NCBI RefSeq assembly: GCF_001644575.1
Contig: NZ_CP015596.1
Span: 124,001 to 188,000, forward strand
Direction of reading: 5' to 3'
Length of the DNA stretch: 64,000 nt
Source of the DNA: Mycobacterium adipatum
Lineage (GTDB): Bacteria > Actinomycetota > Actinomycetes > Mycobacteriales > Mycobacteriaceae
Below are positions 42,862 through 52,117 of the stretch, one piece after another (position 1 is the stretch's first letter; every line of letters begins with the position of its first letter). The position numbers and the translations under genes are program-made. The notes below the pieces were generated by a model. The model worked only from the letters and a program-made list of their open reading frames with translations. It was not told the DNA's origin and made no database searches.

Positions 42862-43889
42862 GCATGCGTTCGGTGATGGTCGATGCCAGCGGGGCAATCA
42901 GTGTGCAAGACCGGCCCGATCCGGAACTGCCCGGAGCCGACGGCGCCATCGTGAAAGTCGAGTCCGCCGCCATCTGCGGATCCGACCTGCACTTCCTGGA
43001 AGGGCACTATCCCCTCTTCGAGCCGGTCGCCCTCGGGCACGAGGCGATCGGCACGATAGTCGAAACCGGTTCCCAGGTCGTAGGTTTCAGCGTCGGCGAC
43101 CGGGTACTGGTGTCCTCCGTCGCCGGCTGCGGACGGTGCGCCGGTTGTGCCACCCGTGATCCGATCCGCTGTGTGCACGGCCCGCAGATCTTCGGCTCCG
43201 GCGTGCTGGGCGGCGCGCAATCCGAACTGCTCGCGGTTCCGGCCGCGGACTTCCAGCTGCTCGCATTGCCCGACGGGATCAGCACCGAACAGGCGCTGCT
43301 GCTCACCGACAATCTGGCCACCGGTTGGGCGGCAGCAAAGCGCGCCGATATCCCGTTGGGCGGGTCGGTCGCGATCGTCGGTCTGGGCGCGGTCGGCATG
43401 TGCGCGCTGCGCAGCGCGCTGACCCTCGGCGCGGCCACCGTGTACGCCGTCGACCCGGTGCAGACGCGGCGCGACCGCGCGCAGGCCGCCGGCGCGGTGC
43501 CCGTGGCCCCGCCGGGGGCGCAATCCATCCGGGAGGCAACCGGCGGTCTCGGCGTGGACGCCGTCATCGACGCGGTCGGCACCGACACCTCGATCAACGA
43601 CGCGCTCGACGCCGTGCGCACCGGCGGCACGGTGTCCATCGTCGGTGTGCACGACCTGCAGCCGTATCCGCTGCCTGCGCTGGCCTGCCTGATCCGAAGC
43701 CTCACCATCCGGCTGACCACCGCACCGGTGCAGCAGACCTGGCCCGAACTGGTGCCACTGCTACAGTCCGGTCGGTTGAATACCGATGGGATATTCACCA
43801 CCACAATGCCGTTGGATGACGCCTCCGCCGGGTATGACGCGGCGATGTCGCGAGCTGGGGATCACCTGAAGGTGCAGTTGGTGCCCTAG
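42858..43889 (+). CDS. Zinc-type alcohol dehydrogenase (MDR family)
   Basis: A 343-residue medium-chain dehydrogenase. It has a catalytic zinc site in ICGSDLHFLEGHYPLFEPVALGHEAIG (about 35-61), structural-zinc cysteines in CGRCAGCATRDPIRC, and the Rossmann motif VGLGAVGMCAL. ATG 42858 overlaps the BVMO stop and has GGGAGG upstream; ATG 42864 is an alternative. It likely supplies the ketone for the BVMO. Its TAG stop is shared on both strands with the convergent monooxygenase gene: the palindrome CTAG at 43886-43889 ends both. Confidence 0.88.
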   Translation: MSMRSVMVDASGAISVQDRPDPELPGADGAIVKVESAAICGSDLHFLEGHYPLFEPVALGHEAIGTIVETGSQVVGFSVGDRVLVSSVAGCGRCAGCATRDPIRCVHGPQIFGSGVLGGAQSELLAVPAADFQLLALPDGISTEQALLLTDNLATGWAAAKRADIPLGGSVAIVGLGAVGMCALRSALTLGAATVYAVDPVQTRRDRAQAAGAVPVAPPGAQSIREATGGLGVDAVIDAVGTDTSINDALDAVRTGGTVSIVGVHDLQPYPLPALACLIRSLTIRLTTAPVQQTWPELVPLLQSGRLNTDGIFTTTMPLDDASAGYDAAMSRAGDHLKVQLVP

Positions 43890-45484
43890 CGGAACGTCCG
43901 CTTCAGATACCCGGTCAGCGAATCGGCTGCTGCCGGGCCGACATAGCCGAGCTGCCCGTCGGGGCGCACCACAAACGCGGTGATCCCGGCGACACCATAG
44001 GCCCTGGCGAAATCACCCTCGGCGTCGTGCAGCAGCGGCAGCACCGTTGCGTCGCCGTCGACATCGGGGGCGGCGACCACATAGACATCGATCAACCCGT
44101 GCGCCGCGTCCTGCGCGGCCGCGGCCACCACCTCCAGCAGATCGAAATCCGCTGACACATCGGCATACAACACCAACGTATGGCGGGTACCGGCAAGCAC
44201 GGTGTACAGCCGCACCGGATCGGTTGCGGCCGCCCGGGTCAGTCCGCGGGCATCGGGCGCACGGGCACCGGCACCCTCGGACACGATGGGGCTGTCGGCG
44301 TAATCGACCAACAGTTGCGCCTCGCGTCGGATCACGAAAGCGGGATCGTCGGAATCGGCACCGATACCCTCGCGCGCACTGCGGACCGTGCGGCCCACCA
44401 CTTCCTCACCCACGGGCCGACGTTCGGCGTCATAGCTGCCGAGTAATCCGTCGGCAGCATCGCCGTTGACGGCAAGAGCAAGCTTCCAGGCCAGGTTATG
44501 GGCGTCCTGGATGCCGGTATTCATGCCCTGCGCCCCGGTGGGCGGATGGATGTGCGCGGCATCGCCCGCAACGAACACCCGGCCGACGCCGTACGCGTCG
44601 ACGATGCGGTGGCTGATCCGGAACACCGAGGACCAGCGCAGGTTTCGTGCGGTCGTGGGTTCGGGTGAGAGCCTGTCGAGCACCGCCTGGATGTGCTGCA
44701 GCTCCGGCGAATGACCACCCTCGAACCCGTGTTGCACTTCACCGGAGGCCTGGGTGGATAGGTCCGGGGGTACCAGCATCGACATCCGGTAGCGCCCCCG
44801 ACCGGGCAACGGGATGCACACCAACAGGTCGTCGATCGTCCCGTCGGTCTGGTGCATCGCCCGGATGGCGTAGCCCGGTGGCTGCGACCAGTCGACCTCG
44901 ACATCGCCGAGCATGTACTGCTCCTCGAATGCCGCGCCCTCGAAGGTCAGACCGAGGGTCTTGCGGACCACGGAATGGGCGCCGTCGGCGCCGACCAGGT
45001 ACCGGGTCCGGATCGTCTGCCGCCCGTCCGCGCCGTCCAGGGTGGCGGTGACACCATCGGCGTTCTGCCCGAAGCCGGCCAACCGCACCCCGCGCTCGAT
45101 CCGAACACCCCGGGTGCCCAGTTCCTCGCGCAGCACGCGCTCCGTGCTGTACTGCGGGAGCCCGATGAAGCCGAACGGCACATCCTCGGGCAGGGTGAAA
45201 TCGACCTGCCCGCCACGTTCACCGTTGACGTAGATGATCTGACCGCGGAAGTGCACGGCCGCGTCGAGAATCTGTCGCACAATGCCCATGCGCTCGAAGA
45301 TTTCGAGTGTACGGGGTTGCACACCAACGGCTTTGGCATACTGAGGCGGTTCGGGCAGCGGATCGATGATCCGGACGGCCACGCCGCGCCGGGCGAGCTC
45401 GATGGCGGCGGTCAACCCGACCGGGCCGGCGCCCGCGACGAGCACCTCGGTGTCGGTCACCCGAGAAGTATGCCCGAGCGTCAC
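43886..45484 (-). CDS. FAD-dependent aromatic monooxygenase (PheA/MhpA-like)
   Basis: A 532-residue group A flavoprotein hydroxylase. It has a GxGxxG site VAGAGPVGLTAA, the DG motif YLVGADGAHSVVR, the GD motif VFVAGDAAHIHPPTGAQGMN and a C-terminal thioredoxin-like domain (about 420-532). The pattern fits phenol and 3-(3-hydroxyphenyl)propionate hydroxylases. GTG 45484 overlaps the stop of the OhrR-like gene; GTG 45460 (VTDTEVLV) is an alternative start closer to the fold. Being behind ohrR, its expression may respond to organic peroxides. The substrate is unknown. Confidence 0.85.
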   Translation of the reverse strand: MTLGHTSRVTDTEVLVAGAGPVGLTAAIELARRGVAVRIIDPLPEPPQYAKAVGVQPRTLEIFERMGIVRQILDAAVHFRGQIIYVNGERGGQVDFTLPEDVPFGFIGLPQYSTERVLREELGTRGVRIERGVRLAGFGQNADGVTATLDGADGRQTIRTRYLVGADGAHSVVRKTLGLTFEGAAFEEQYMLGDVEVDWSQPPGYAIRAMHQTDGTIDDLLVCIPLPGRGRYRMSMLVPPDLSTQASGEVQHGFEGGHSPELQHIQAVLDRLSPEPTTARNLRWSSVFRISHRIVDAYGVGRVFVAGDAAHIHPPTGAQGMNTGIQDAHNLAWKLALAVNGDAADGLLGSYDAERRPVGEEVVGRTVRSAREGIGADSDDPAFVIRREAQLLVDYADSPIVSEGAGARAPDARGLTRAAATDPVRLYTVLAGTRHTLVLYADVSADFDLLEVVAAAAQDAAHGLIDVYVVAAPDVDGDATVLPLLHDAEGDFARAYGVAGITAFVVRPDGQLGYVGPAAADSLTGYLKRTFR

Positions 45485-45933
45485 CGGCCGTGAGCATTTT
45501 CGCGAGCATGTTCACGCAGGTTGTCCCGCAGTTTGACGATCCCGCGCCGCATCGCCGAGAACTCCTCGGGCGACAACCCGGTCGCGGCCACCAGGTCCAT
45601 CTCCAGGCCCTGTTCACGCAACGCCCGGCCGGCGTCGGTCAGGCTGATCAGCACCTGGCGCTCATCCTCGGCGGACCGCCGCCGGGTCAGGTATCCCATC
45701 GCCTCGAGCCGCTTGAGGATGGGCGTCAGGGTGTTGGACTCCAGGAACAGCTTGTCCCCCAGCCCGCCGACGGTCTGATGATCTTCCTCCCACAGTGCGA
45801 CGATCGCGAGGTACTGGGTGTAGGTGATACCGATCTCGTCCAGAATCGGCTTGTAGGCCTTGCCGTAGGCCAGGTTGGCCGAGTACACGGCGAAGCACAG
45901 GAAATCGGACAGTGGGGGCACGCCAGCCTTCAT
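45481..45933 (-). CDS. ohrR: OhrR-type MarR regulator of organic peroxide response
   Basis: A 150-residue MarR-family protein with the OhrR N-terminus MKAGVPPLSDFLCFAVYSAN, in which Cys13 is the peroxide-sensing residue. The winged helix follows (YTQYLAIVALWEEDHQTVGGLGDKLFLESNTLTPILKRLEAMGYL, about 45-90). Oxidation of the Cys by organic hydroperoxides releases DNA. The divergent ohr gene and a palindrome in the 109-bp gap support the call. The stop overlaps the start of the monooxygenase gene. Confidence 0.9.
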   Translation of the reverse strand: MKAGVPPLSDFLCFAVYSANLAYGKAYKPILDEIGITYTQYLAIVALWEEDHQTVGGLGDKLFLESNTLTPILKRLEAMGYLTRRRSAEDERQVLISLTDAGRALREQGLEMDLVAATGLSPEEFSAMRRGIVKLRDNLREHARENAHGR

Positions 45934-45951
45934 GAAGCTATTATAGCGCGT

Positions 45952-45964
45952 CCGATTTAATCGG
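45952..45964. promoter_or_regulatory. Candidate OhrR operator
   Basis: CCGATT-T-AATCGG is a perfect 6-bp inverted repeat around one base, with the AATT-like core of MarR sites. It lies 19 bp before the ohrR start and 78 bp before ohr, in the divergent gap. Confidence 0.65.
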
Positions 45965-46042
45965 GAATGAAACAAAAACGGTCGCGGTTCTACCGAGCAG
46001 TCGCGCCCGACCACGGGGGCGAATGAGCGCAAGGAGCACGTC

Positions 46043-46447
46043 ATGACCGTTCTGTACACCGCCGAGACCCACACCACCGGTGGCCGCCAAGGCGAGTCCT
46101 ACAGCTCGGACGGCAACCTGGACATCCAGCTCACCCCGCCCGGCGCTGCCGGTAACGGCACCAACCCCGAACAACTCTTTGCCGCCGGCTGGTCCGCCTG
46201 CTTCATCGGCGCCATGGGTGTGGCAGCCGCGGCGCACAAGGTTAAGCTACCCACCGAGACCGCGGTCGATGCACAGGTCGACCTGTTGAACAACGACGGC
46301 GCGTTCGGGCTCGCGGCCCGGCTCAACGTCAGTGTGCCCGGTGTCGAACGCGATGTCGCGCAGGCCATTGTCGATGCCGCCCACCAGACCTGCCCCTACT
46401 CCAAGGCGACTCGCGGAAACATCGACGTGACCGTCACGCTGGTCTGA
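46043..46447 (+). CDS. ohr: Organic hydroperoxide resistance protein
   Basis: A 134-residue thiol peroxidase of the Ohr/OsmC family that reduces organic and fatty-acid hydroperoxides. The two catalytic cysteines are in AGWSACFIG (Cys53) and HQTCPYS (Cys117). The N-terminal VLYTAETHTTGGRQGE is typical. ATG 46043 has AAGGAG at the right distance. It is divergent from its regulator ohrR. Confidence 0.93.
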   Translation: MTVLYTAETHTTGGRQGESYSSDGNLDIQLTPPGAAGNGTNPEQLFAAGWSACFIGAMGVAAAAHKVKLPTETAVDAQVDLLNNDGAFGLAARLNVSVPGVERDVAQAIVDAAHQTCPYSKATRGNIDVTVTLV

Positions 46448-46461
46448 GGTGCCCCGCCGGC

Positions 46462-47805
46462 CTACTCCTTGAGATCCAAGGTGGGAGTGGGCCGGCGGAA
46501 GAGCCGCGTCACACCGAGCAGCCAGGCGAAACCCACCGCCAGCCAGATCAATCCGGTGACCAGCGTCATCACCGACAGGCTGGTCCACAGCCAGAGTGTC
46601 AGCGCGAACCCGATGAACGGCAGGATCAGATTGCCGATGACCTGCCCACCCGCACGCTCGCGCAGATCGACGAAGTAGTGCTTGATCACCGACAGGTTCA
46701 CCACCGAGAAGGCCACCAGCGCACCAAAACTGATCAGTGACGCCAGCGTCGCGAGGTCGATCACGACAGCCAGCAGCGACACCGCCGACACCACCAGGAT
46801 CGCGTAAACAGGTGTCGCGAAGCGTGGCGAGACATGCCCGAACAGCGCCCGCGGAAGGATGCCGTCACGGCCCATCGCGTAGAGAATCCGGGCCACCGAC
46901 GCCTGCGAGGTGATCGCCGATCCCAGCGCACCGGCCACGTAGGCCGCGGTGAAGAAGGTCGCCAGGAAGTCACCGCCGGCGGCCACCATCACCTCCAGCG
47001 AGCCGGAGTCGACATCGGCGAACTCGTTGGAGGGGAACACCAGCTGTCCCAGATAGGACAGCAGGATGAAGATCAAACCGGACGCCACGGTGGCGATCAT
47101 GATCGCCCTCGGCACGCTGTGCCTGGCGTCTTTGGCTTCCTCTGACAGCGTCGACACGGCATCGAAGCCCAGGAATGACAGGCACAGGATGGCCGCCCCC
47201 GCGAAGACCGGACCCAGGCCGCCGGCCGAACCGTCACCGGTGAACGGGGCCGCCAGATCCACGGTGCCACGTCCTGACAACGATGCGACCACCAACACCG
47301 CGAAGACCACGATGAAGATGGCCTGGATCGCGATGATGAGGGCATTGGCCCGCGCCACCGAGACGATGCCGACGATGTTGAGCACCGTGACGATCGCGAT
47401 GGTGACCACGATGATCACCCAGGCCGGCAGGGCGGGAACGGCCGCTTCCAGATAGATGCCGATGACCAGGTAGTTGATCATCGGCAGGAACAGGTAGTCC
47501 AACAGCAGCGCCCACCCGGCCAGAAAGCCGGTCGGCGCGCCGAATGTCCGCTGCGTGTAGGTGTATGCCGAGCCTGCCACCGGGAACGCGGTGGCCATCC
47601 TGGCGTAGGACCGCGCGGTGAACACCATCGCGACCAGGGTCACCACATAGGCCAGTGGCAGGCGGCCGCCAGTGGTTTCGGTGACGATGCCGTAGGTGGT
47701 GAACACGGTGAGCGGCACCATATAGACGAGACCGAAGAGCACCAGGGAGGGCAGGCCGAGAACACGCTTCAACGCACCCTCGGTATCGTTGCCGGACAAG
47801 GACAT
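46462..47805 (-). CDS. APC-family amino acid/polyamine permease
   Basis: A 447-residue transporter with about twelve hydrophobic spans. Family marks are LGLPSLVLFGLVYMVPLTVF near the N-terminus, GWALLLDYLFLPMINY and FLGFDAVSTLSEEAKDA (about residues 212-228), the conserved loop of APC permeases. It is the last gene of the agmatine-deiminase operon, 4 bp after the amidohydrolase stop, so agmatine, putrescine or a related amine is the likely cargo. Confidence 0.86.
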   Translation of the reverse strand: MSLSGNDTEGALKRVLGLPSLVLFGLVYMVPLTVFTTYGIVTETTGGRLPLAYVVTLVAMVFTARSYARMATAFPVAGSAYTYTQRTFGAPTGFLAGWALLLDYLFLPMINYLVIGIYLEAAVPALPAWVIIVVTIAIVTVLNIVGIVSVARANALIIAIQAIFIVVFAVLVVASLSGRGTVDLAAPFTGDGSAGGLGPVFAGAAILCLSFLGFDAVSTLSEEAKDARHSVPRAIMIATVASGLIFILLSYLGQLVFPSNEFADVDSGSLEVMVAAGGDFLATFFTAAYVAGALGSAITSQASVARILYAMGRDGILPRALFGHVSPRFATPVYAILVVSAVSLLAVVIDLATLASLISFGALVAFSVVNLSVIKHYFVDLRERAGGQVIGNLILPFIGFALTLWLWTSLSVMTLVTGLIWLAVGFAWLLGVTRLFRRPTPTLDLKE

Positions 47806-47809
47806 CGGG

Positions 47810-49411
47810 TTACCCTTCCCTCATGTAGACCTGTTGACCGCGCAGGTAGGTGGCCCGGACGGTGATGGACGGCAGCTCGGCCGCCGCCGTGGCGGTGGGG
47901 TCGGCGTCCAGCCACACCAGATCGGCACTGGCCCCGGGAATCAGCCGGCCCCAGTCTGATTCAGCGAACGCCTGATGTGCGACGCCCGCCGTATAGGCGG
48001 TCAGCGCGGCCTCGATCGGCAGAATCTCCTGCGGCGTCCAGCCACCGGGGGGCGTGCCGTCCTCGGTCTGTCGCGACACCGCGACCGCAATCCCGTCCAG
48101 CGGCGCACCCGAGGACACCGGCCAGTCCGATCCGAAAGCCAATGCAGCCCCGGATTTTTCCAGAGATCGGATGCGGTACTGCTGCTCGGACCGTGCGGCG
48201 CCCAGGCGGGGCACGGTCAGCACCGTCATCAACGCATCCAGCTGCGCCCACAGCGGCTGCATGTTCGGGATGACGCCCAATTCTGCGAACCGGCCGAGAT
48301 CGGCATCGTCGACCAACTGCGCGTGCGCGATGACCGGACGGCGATCGCGGGGGCCGTTGGCGCGGACCACGTGTTCGATGGCATCGAGGGCTTGGCGCAC
48401 CGCGGCATCCCCGATGGCATGGATGTGGATCTGCAACCCGAGATCATCGACCCGCTGCGCGGCACGGGCCAACCCGTCGCCCTCCCACAGCTGCATGCCG
48501 TGACTGTGCAGCCCGGAACAATACGGCTGCAGCAGGGCGCCCGTCTCGTTCTCCACGACTCCGTCGGCGAAGAACTTCACCGTATTGGCCGACAGCAGCG
48601 GGGAGCCGGCGGCCCGGACCCGCTCGCGGGCATCGGCGAACCGTGTGACCTGGGTGTCGAAATGCCGGGGGTCGGCGTACAACGCCAGATTGAACCGCAT
48701 CCGCAGGGCGTCGGCGGCAGCCGCCGCGATGTAGGTGTCGACATCATCGGGCTCGACCCACGCGTCCTGCACCCAGGTCACCCCACGCGCCAGGTAGTAG
48801 TCCGCCGCGGTACCGAGCGCGGCGATGCGCACGGACTCATCGCGCGCGGGCATCACCGCGGCGACCAGATCGGTGGCACCCCATTCGCGCAGCGTGCCGA
48901 GCACCGAACCGTCTGCGCGGCGCGGGATCTCGCCGAGCACCGGATCGGGGGTCTGCGCGGTGATGCCGGCACGATCCAGGGCCACCGAGTTCACCCAGAA
49001 GGTGTGGTAGTCCCAGGCCCGCAGCACCACCGGCCGGTCGGGGACCGCGGCGTCGAGCCAGCGGGCATCGAAGAGTCCGCCCTCGACCAGGCTGCCGTCG
49101 TAGGAGGCGCCGACAATCCAGTCCTGGTCCGGGTGGGCATCGGCGTATGTCTTGACCTCGGCGACGATCTCGTCGACCGAACCGCACGAGCGCACCTGGG
49201 GCCCCACCGATTCCAGCCCGCCGTAGAGCGGATGGGCGTGCCCGTCGCCGAACGAAGGCATCAGGAATCCGCCGCCGAGGTCGACGCGGTCATCGGCGTG
49301 CCCCACGCGGGCCTGTGCACCGACCGCCGCCACCACGCCGTCGGCGACCAACAGCGCATCGGTGGTGCCGGCAGCCGTCCAGATCGTGCCACCGCTGAAC
49401 AGGGTGCTCAC
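47810..49411 (-). CDS. YtcJ-like metal-dependent amidohydrolase
   Basis: A 533-residue amidohydrolase of the YtcJ/imidazolonepropionase-like group. The metal-binding HxH is in PSFGDGHAHPLYGG, with further His in HIHAIGD and IAHAQLV and an Asp in FGSDWPVSS. The family hydrolyses amide or formamide bonds; substrates are mostly unknown. GTG 49411 overlaps the agmatine deiminase stop (GTGA) and is preferred over an in-frame ATG 42 bp upstream. Being in the agmatine operon, it may deacylate a polyamine derivative. Confidence 0.83.
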   Translation of the reverse strand: MSTLFSGGTIWTAAGTTDALLVADGVVAAVGAQARVGHADDRVDLGGGFLMPSFGDGHAHPLYGGLESVGPQVRSCGSVDEIVAEVKTYADAHPDQDWIVGASYDGSLVEGGLFDARWLDAAVPDRPVVLRAWDYHTFWVNSVALDRAGITAQTPDPVLGEIPRRADGSVLGTLREWGATDLVAAVMPARDESVRIAALGTAADYYLARGVTWVQDAWVEPDDVDTYIAAAAADALRMRFNLALYADPRHFDTQVTRFADARERVRAAGSPLLSANTVKFFADGVVENETGALLQPYCSGLHSHGMQLWEGDGLARAAQRVDDLGLQIHIHAIGDAAVRQALDAIEHVVRANGPRDRRPVIAHAQLVDDADLGRFAELGVIPNMQPLWAQLDALMTVLTVPRLGAARSEQQYRIRSLEKSGAALAFGSDWPVSSGAPLDGIAVAVSRQTEDGTPPGGWTPQEILPIEAALTAYTAGVAHQAFAESDWGRLIPGASADLVWLDADPTATAAAELPSITVRATYLRGQQVYMREG

Positions 49412-50424
49412 CGTGCCGCCTCCGCCGCCGACGGTTGCTGTTGGGTGATGCAATGGATACCGCCACCGCGGGCGAACAACGGGCGCGCGTCGACCGAGAC
49501 GATCGTGCGACCCGGATATTGCTCGGCGAGAATGGCCGCAGCATCGGCGTCGCGGCGGTCACCGAAGCTGCAGGCGATCACCGCGCCGTTGACGACCAGG
49601 TGATTGATATAGCTGTAGTCGACGTAGCCCTCGTCGTCGGTGAGCACATCCGGGGCAGGCATCTCCACGATCTCGAAACTGTCGGCAAGCAACTCGCGTA
49701 ACTGCTTGCACACCAGCGTATCCGGATGCTGATCGGCGGTCTGGGTGTGCAGCAGCAGGCGGCCCGGCGCGGTGAACGCGGCCACGATGTCGACGTGGCC
49801 GCGAGTACCGAAACGTTCCGAGTCACGGGTCAGTCCACGCGGCAGCCACACCACCTCGGCGGCTCCGATGGTGCGGGCGAGTTCTGCCTCGACGTCCGAT
49901 CTGCTCAGACCCGGGTTGCGGCCCGGATCCAGCTGCACCGTGTCGGTGACCAGCACGGTGCCGCGCCCATCGACCTGGATTCCGCCACCCTCGTTGACAA
50001 GGGGTGAGGACACCAGCGGTACCCCGGCGATCTCGGCGATCAGTGCGCCGACCTTCGCGTCACGATCCCAGCGCGCCCAGTCCTGGCCTCCCCATCCGTT
50101 GAACACCCAGTCCACCGCGGCCACCGACCCGTCCGCGGCGTGCACGAACGTCGGGCCGATGTCACGCATCCAGGCATCATTGAGCGGTGCTTCCACGATC
50201 TCGATGTCCTGGGACACATAACGTTTGGCGGCGCTGAGCTCCCCGGGATCCACCAGGAGCGTCACCGGCTCGAACTCGGCGATCGCGTGCGCCACCGCCG
50301 CCCAGGTGCTGCGTGCCTCGTGCTGTTCGGCGGCGGTCCCGCCGAGTGAGTAACCCGCCGACGGGTAGGCCATCCACACCCGGTCCTGTGCCGCACCCTC
50401 GGCGGGCATCAAATAGGAGCTCAC
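49408..50424 (-). CDS. aguA: Agmatine deiminase
   Basis: A 338-residue guanidino-group-modifying enzyme (PF04371 type) that converts agmatine to N-carbamoylputrescine and ammonia. It shows WVFNGWGGQDWARWDRDAK, LVNEGGGIQVDGRGT, RGHVDIVAAF with the catalytic His, and the nucleophile in GGGIHCITQQQP (Cys325). GTG 50424 overlaps the aguB stop by four bases; an internal ATG (MPAEG) is possible. The two enzymes act in sequence to give putrescine. Confidence 0.9.
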   Translation of the reverse strand: MSSYLMPAEGAAQDRVWMAYPSAGYSLGGTAAEQHEARSTWAAVAHAIAEFEPVTLLVDPGELSAAKRYVSQDIEIVEAPLNDAWMRDIGPTFVHAADGSVAAVDWVFNGWGGQDWARWDRDAKVGALIAEIAGVPLVSSPLVNEGGGIQVDGRGTVLVTDTVQLDPGRNPGLSRSDVEAELARTIGAAEVVWLPRGLTRDSERFGTRGHVDIVAAFTAPGRLLLHTQTADQHPDTLVCKQLRELLADSFEIVEMPAPDVLTDDEGYVDYSYINHLVVNGAVIACSFGDRRDADAAAILAEQYPGRTIVSVDARPLFARGGGIHCITQQQPSAAEAAR

Positions 50425-51407
50425 TTGACGACCGCCGTCGCCTGGTGACCTTCACCGTACGGACGCTGCGCGTCCACCGCGGCGGTCAGCCCGCCGTAGC
50501 TGTCCGGGCGCCTGGTCAGCAGGAACGGGAAGAGCTCCAGCCAGTCCCTGCGCTGATCCAAGTCCAGGTCGGCGACCAGCACCGCCTCCTCGTCCCGCGG
50601 TGCCTGCACCAGGACCCGGCCGTACGGGTCGGAGATGAACGACGAACCGTAGAACGACAGCGCCCCCTCGTTGCCGGTGCGGTTGGGGACCACCATGAAC
50701 AGGCCGCTGCTGATGCCGTTGGCCACGATCACCTGCTGCCACAGCGGCTGGGTGTCCAGGTCGGGGAACACCGGTTCGGACCCGATGGCGGTCGGGTAGA
50801 CCACGATCTCGGCGCCGCCCAGCGAGTAGGAGCGGGCGACCTCGGGAAACCATTCGTCCCAGCAGGTGGGCATGCCGATGCGCGCGCCCAGGCCCTCGGG
50901 GGCGTACACCGGATAGGCATCCCCGGGGGGACCCGGACGGAAGTAGGTGTCCTCGTAGTAGCCCGCCGAGATGGGGATGTGCATCTTGCGGGTACGGCCC
51001 ACCAGCTCGCCGGACGGCGACACCAGGATCGCGGTGTTGAAGCCCAAACCGTCTGCCGCCGGAGCCTTCTCGTAGAGCGAGGCGTGCACGAAGATTCCGT
51101 TGGCACGGGCCGCCTCGGCCGCCAGCGCGAAGGTCGGCCCACCGGTGAGATCCTCGGCACCGGCACCCGGGTTCGGCCCGGCCGGGGTGTCCGCGGGGTA
51201 GCGCAGCAGGGTGATCTCGGGCAGGAACACCGCGGTGGCACCCTCACCCGCGGCCCGGTCGATCCCGTCGCGCAGCACCCGGGCCAACTCGGCGGCGTCC
51301 GGACGCCAGCGGTGCTGAATCAGACCCACCCGCAGCGGCGGCCGCTGCGAGGCGTGCGAACGGGACAGTGGTGCGGCGGCTCCGGCGATCAGGGTGCGCA
51401 TGTCCAT
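50421..51407 (-). CDS. aguB: N-carbamoylputrescine amidase (nitrilase family)
   Basis: A 328-residue nitrilase-superfamily amidase. The catalytic triad is seen as Glu63 (LPEITL), Lys140 (RTRKMHIP) and Cys181 (PTCWDEWFPE); the CWDEWFPE form is characteristic of AguB, which releases putrescine, CO2 and ammonia. ATG 51407 and ATG 51401 are both possible starts. It is the first gene of the operon, divergent from a TetR gene, with an inverted repeat between them. The N-terminal 22 residues before the fold are longer than usual. Confidence 0.9.
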   Translation of the reverse strand: MDMRTLIAGAAAPLSRSHASQRPPLRVGLIQHRWRPDAAELARVLRDGIDRAAGEGATAVFLPEITLLRYPADTPAGPNPGAGAEDLTGGPTFALAAEAARANGIFVHASLYEKAPAADGLGFNTAILVSPSGELVGRTRKMHIPISAGYYEDTYFRPGPPGDAYPVYAPEGLGARIGMPTCWDEWFPEVARSYSLGGAEIVVYPTAIGSEPVFPDLDTQPLWQQVIVANGISSGLFMVVPNRTGNEGALSFYGSSFISDPYGRVLVQAPRDEEAVLVADLDLDQRRDWLELFPFLLTRRPDSYGGLTAAVDAQRPYGEGHQATAVVK

Positions 51408-51414
51408 ACTCCTA

Positions 51415-51433
51415 AAACGAATGCAATTCGTTT
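51415..51433. promoter_or_regulatory. Operator between aguB and the TetR gene
   Basis: AAACGAAT-GCA-ATTCGTTT is a perfect 8-bp inverted repeat with a 3-bp centre. It lies 7 bp upstream of the aguB start and 48 bp before the TetR start, so it could repress both. The TetR at 51482 is the natural binder. Confidence 0.78.
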
Positions 51434-51481
51434 ATTGTGTGACCCAACCCACGTTTGCGCAAGCGGTACAGGAGAAAAAGC

Positions 51482-52078
51482 ATGGGACGACCGAAGGTGG
51501 CAATCCTGTCCTGCGATCTGATTGCCGGGGCCGCAATGGATCTCGTCAACTCAACGGGCGCATTCACCATTCCGGAATTGGCGCGCAGGCTGAAGGTCAG
51601 CCCCTCGTCGCTGTACAACCACGTCTCCGGGCGCGAACAGATCGTCGAACTGCTGCGCGAGAAGGCCATGAGCGAGGTACGACTCCCCGACCTCGGCGGC
51701 CCGTGGATCGACGTGGTCGCCGAGATCGCGCGGTCCTACTACCGCAGTTATGCGCGCTACCCCCGGCTGATCCCGCTGATGACCGCCTATCCGGTCGGCA
51801 GCCGTCAGGCCGTCGCGATGTACGACGCGCTGGCCGTCACGCTCACCCGGGCCGGCTTCACCGCCGAGGACACCCTGCGCATCATCACGCTCATCGACAG
51901 CTTCGTCCTCGGCTCCGCCCTCGATGCCGCCGCACCCGCGGAACCATGGGGCAACGCTGCCGACGCCGGGCCGGAGCTGGCCGCCGCGCTGGCAACCGGG
52001 ACCGCCAGGGCGGATCGCGCCGAGGACGCCTTCGAGTTCGGCCTTGCGGTGCTGCTACGTGGCCTGAGCCGGCTCTGA
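51482..52078 (+). CDS. TetR-family regulator of the agmatine operon
   Basis: A 198-residue TetR protein. It opens MGRPKVAILSCDLIAGAAMDL; the helix-turn-helix is FTIPELARRLKVSPSSLYNHVSGREQI (about residues 28-54), in the style of TetR-class-C-terminal regulators. AGGAGA lies 7 bp before ATG 51482; the upstream MRKRYRRKS extension lacks support. Its place opposite aguB and the shared operator suggest it senses agmatine or a polyamine. The ligand is inferred. Confidence 0.85.
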   Translation: MGRPKVAILSCDLIAGAAMDLVNSTGAFTIPELARRLKVSPSSLYNHVSGREQIVELLREKAMSEVRLPDLGGPWIDVVAEIARSYYRSYARYPRLIPLMTAYPVGSRQAVAMYDALAVTLTRAGFTAEDTLRIITLIDSFVLGSALDAAAPAEPWGNAADAGPELAAALATGTARADRAEDAFEFGLAVLLRGLSRL

Positions 52079-52105
52079 CACTGCCGCTGCGATGCGATCA
52101 GCGGT

Positions 52106-52111
52106 TACGCT
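52106..52111 (+). promoter_or_regulatory. -10 box of a leaderless transcript (FecB-like lipoprotein)
   Basis: TACGCT ends 6 bp before GTG 52118, with no ribosome site. Confidence 0.6.
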
Positions 52112-52117
52112 CACGGC

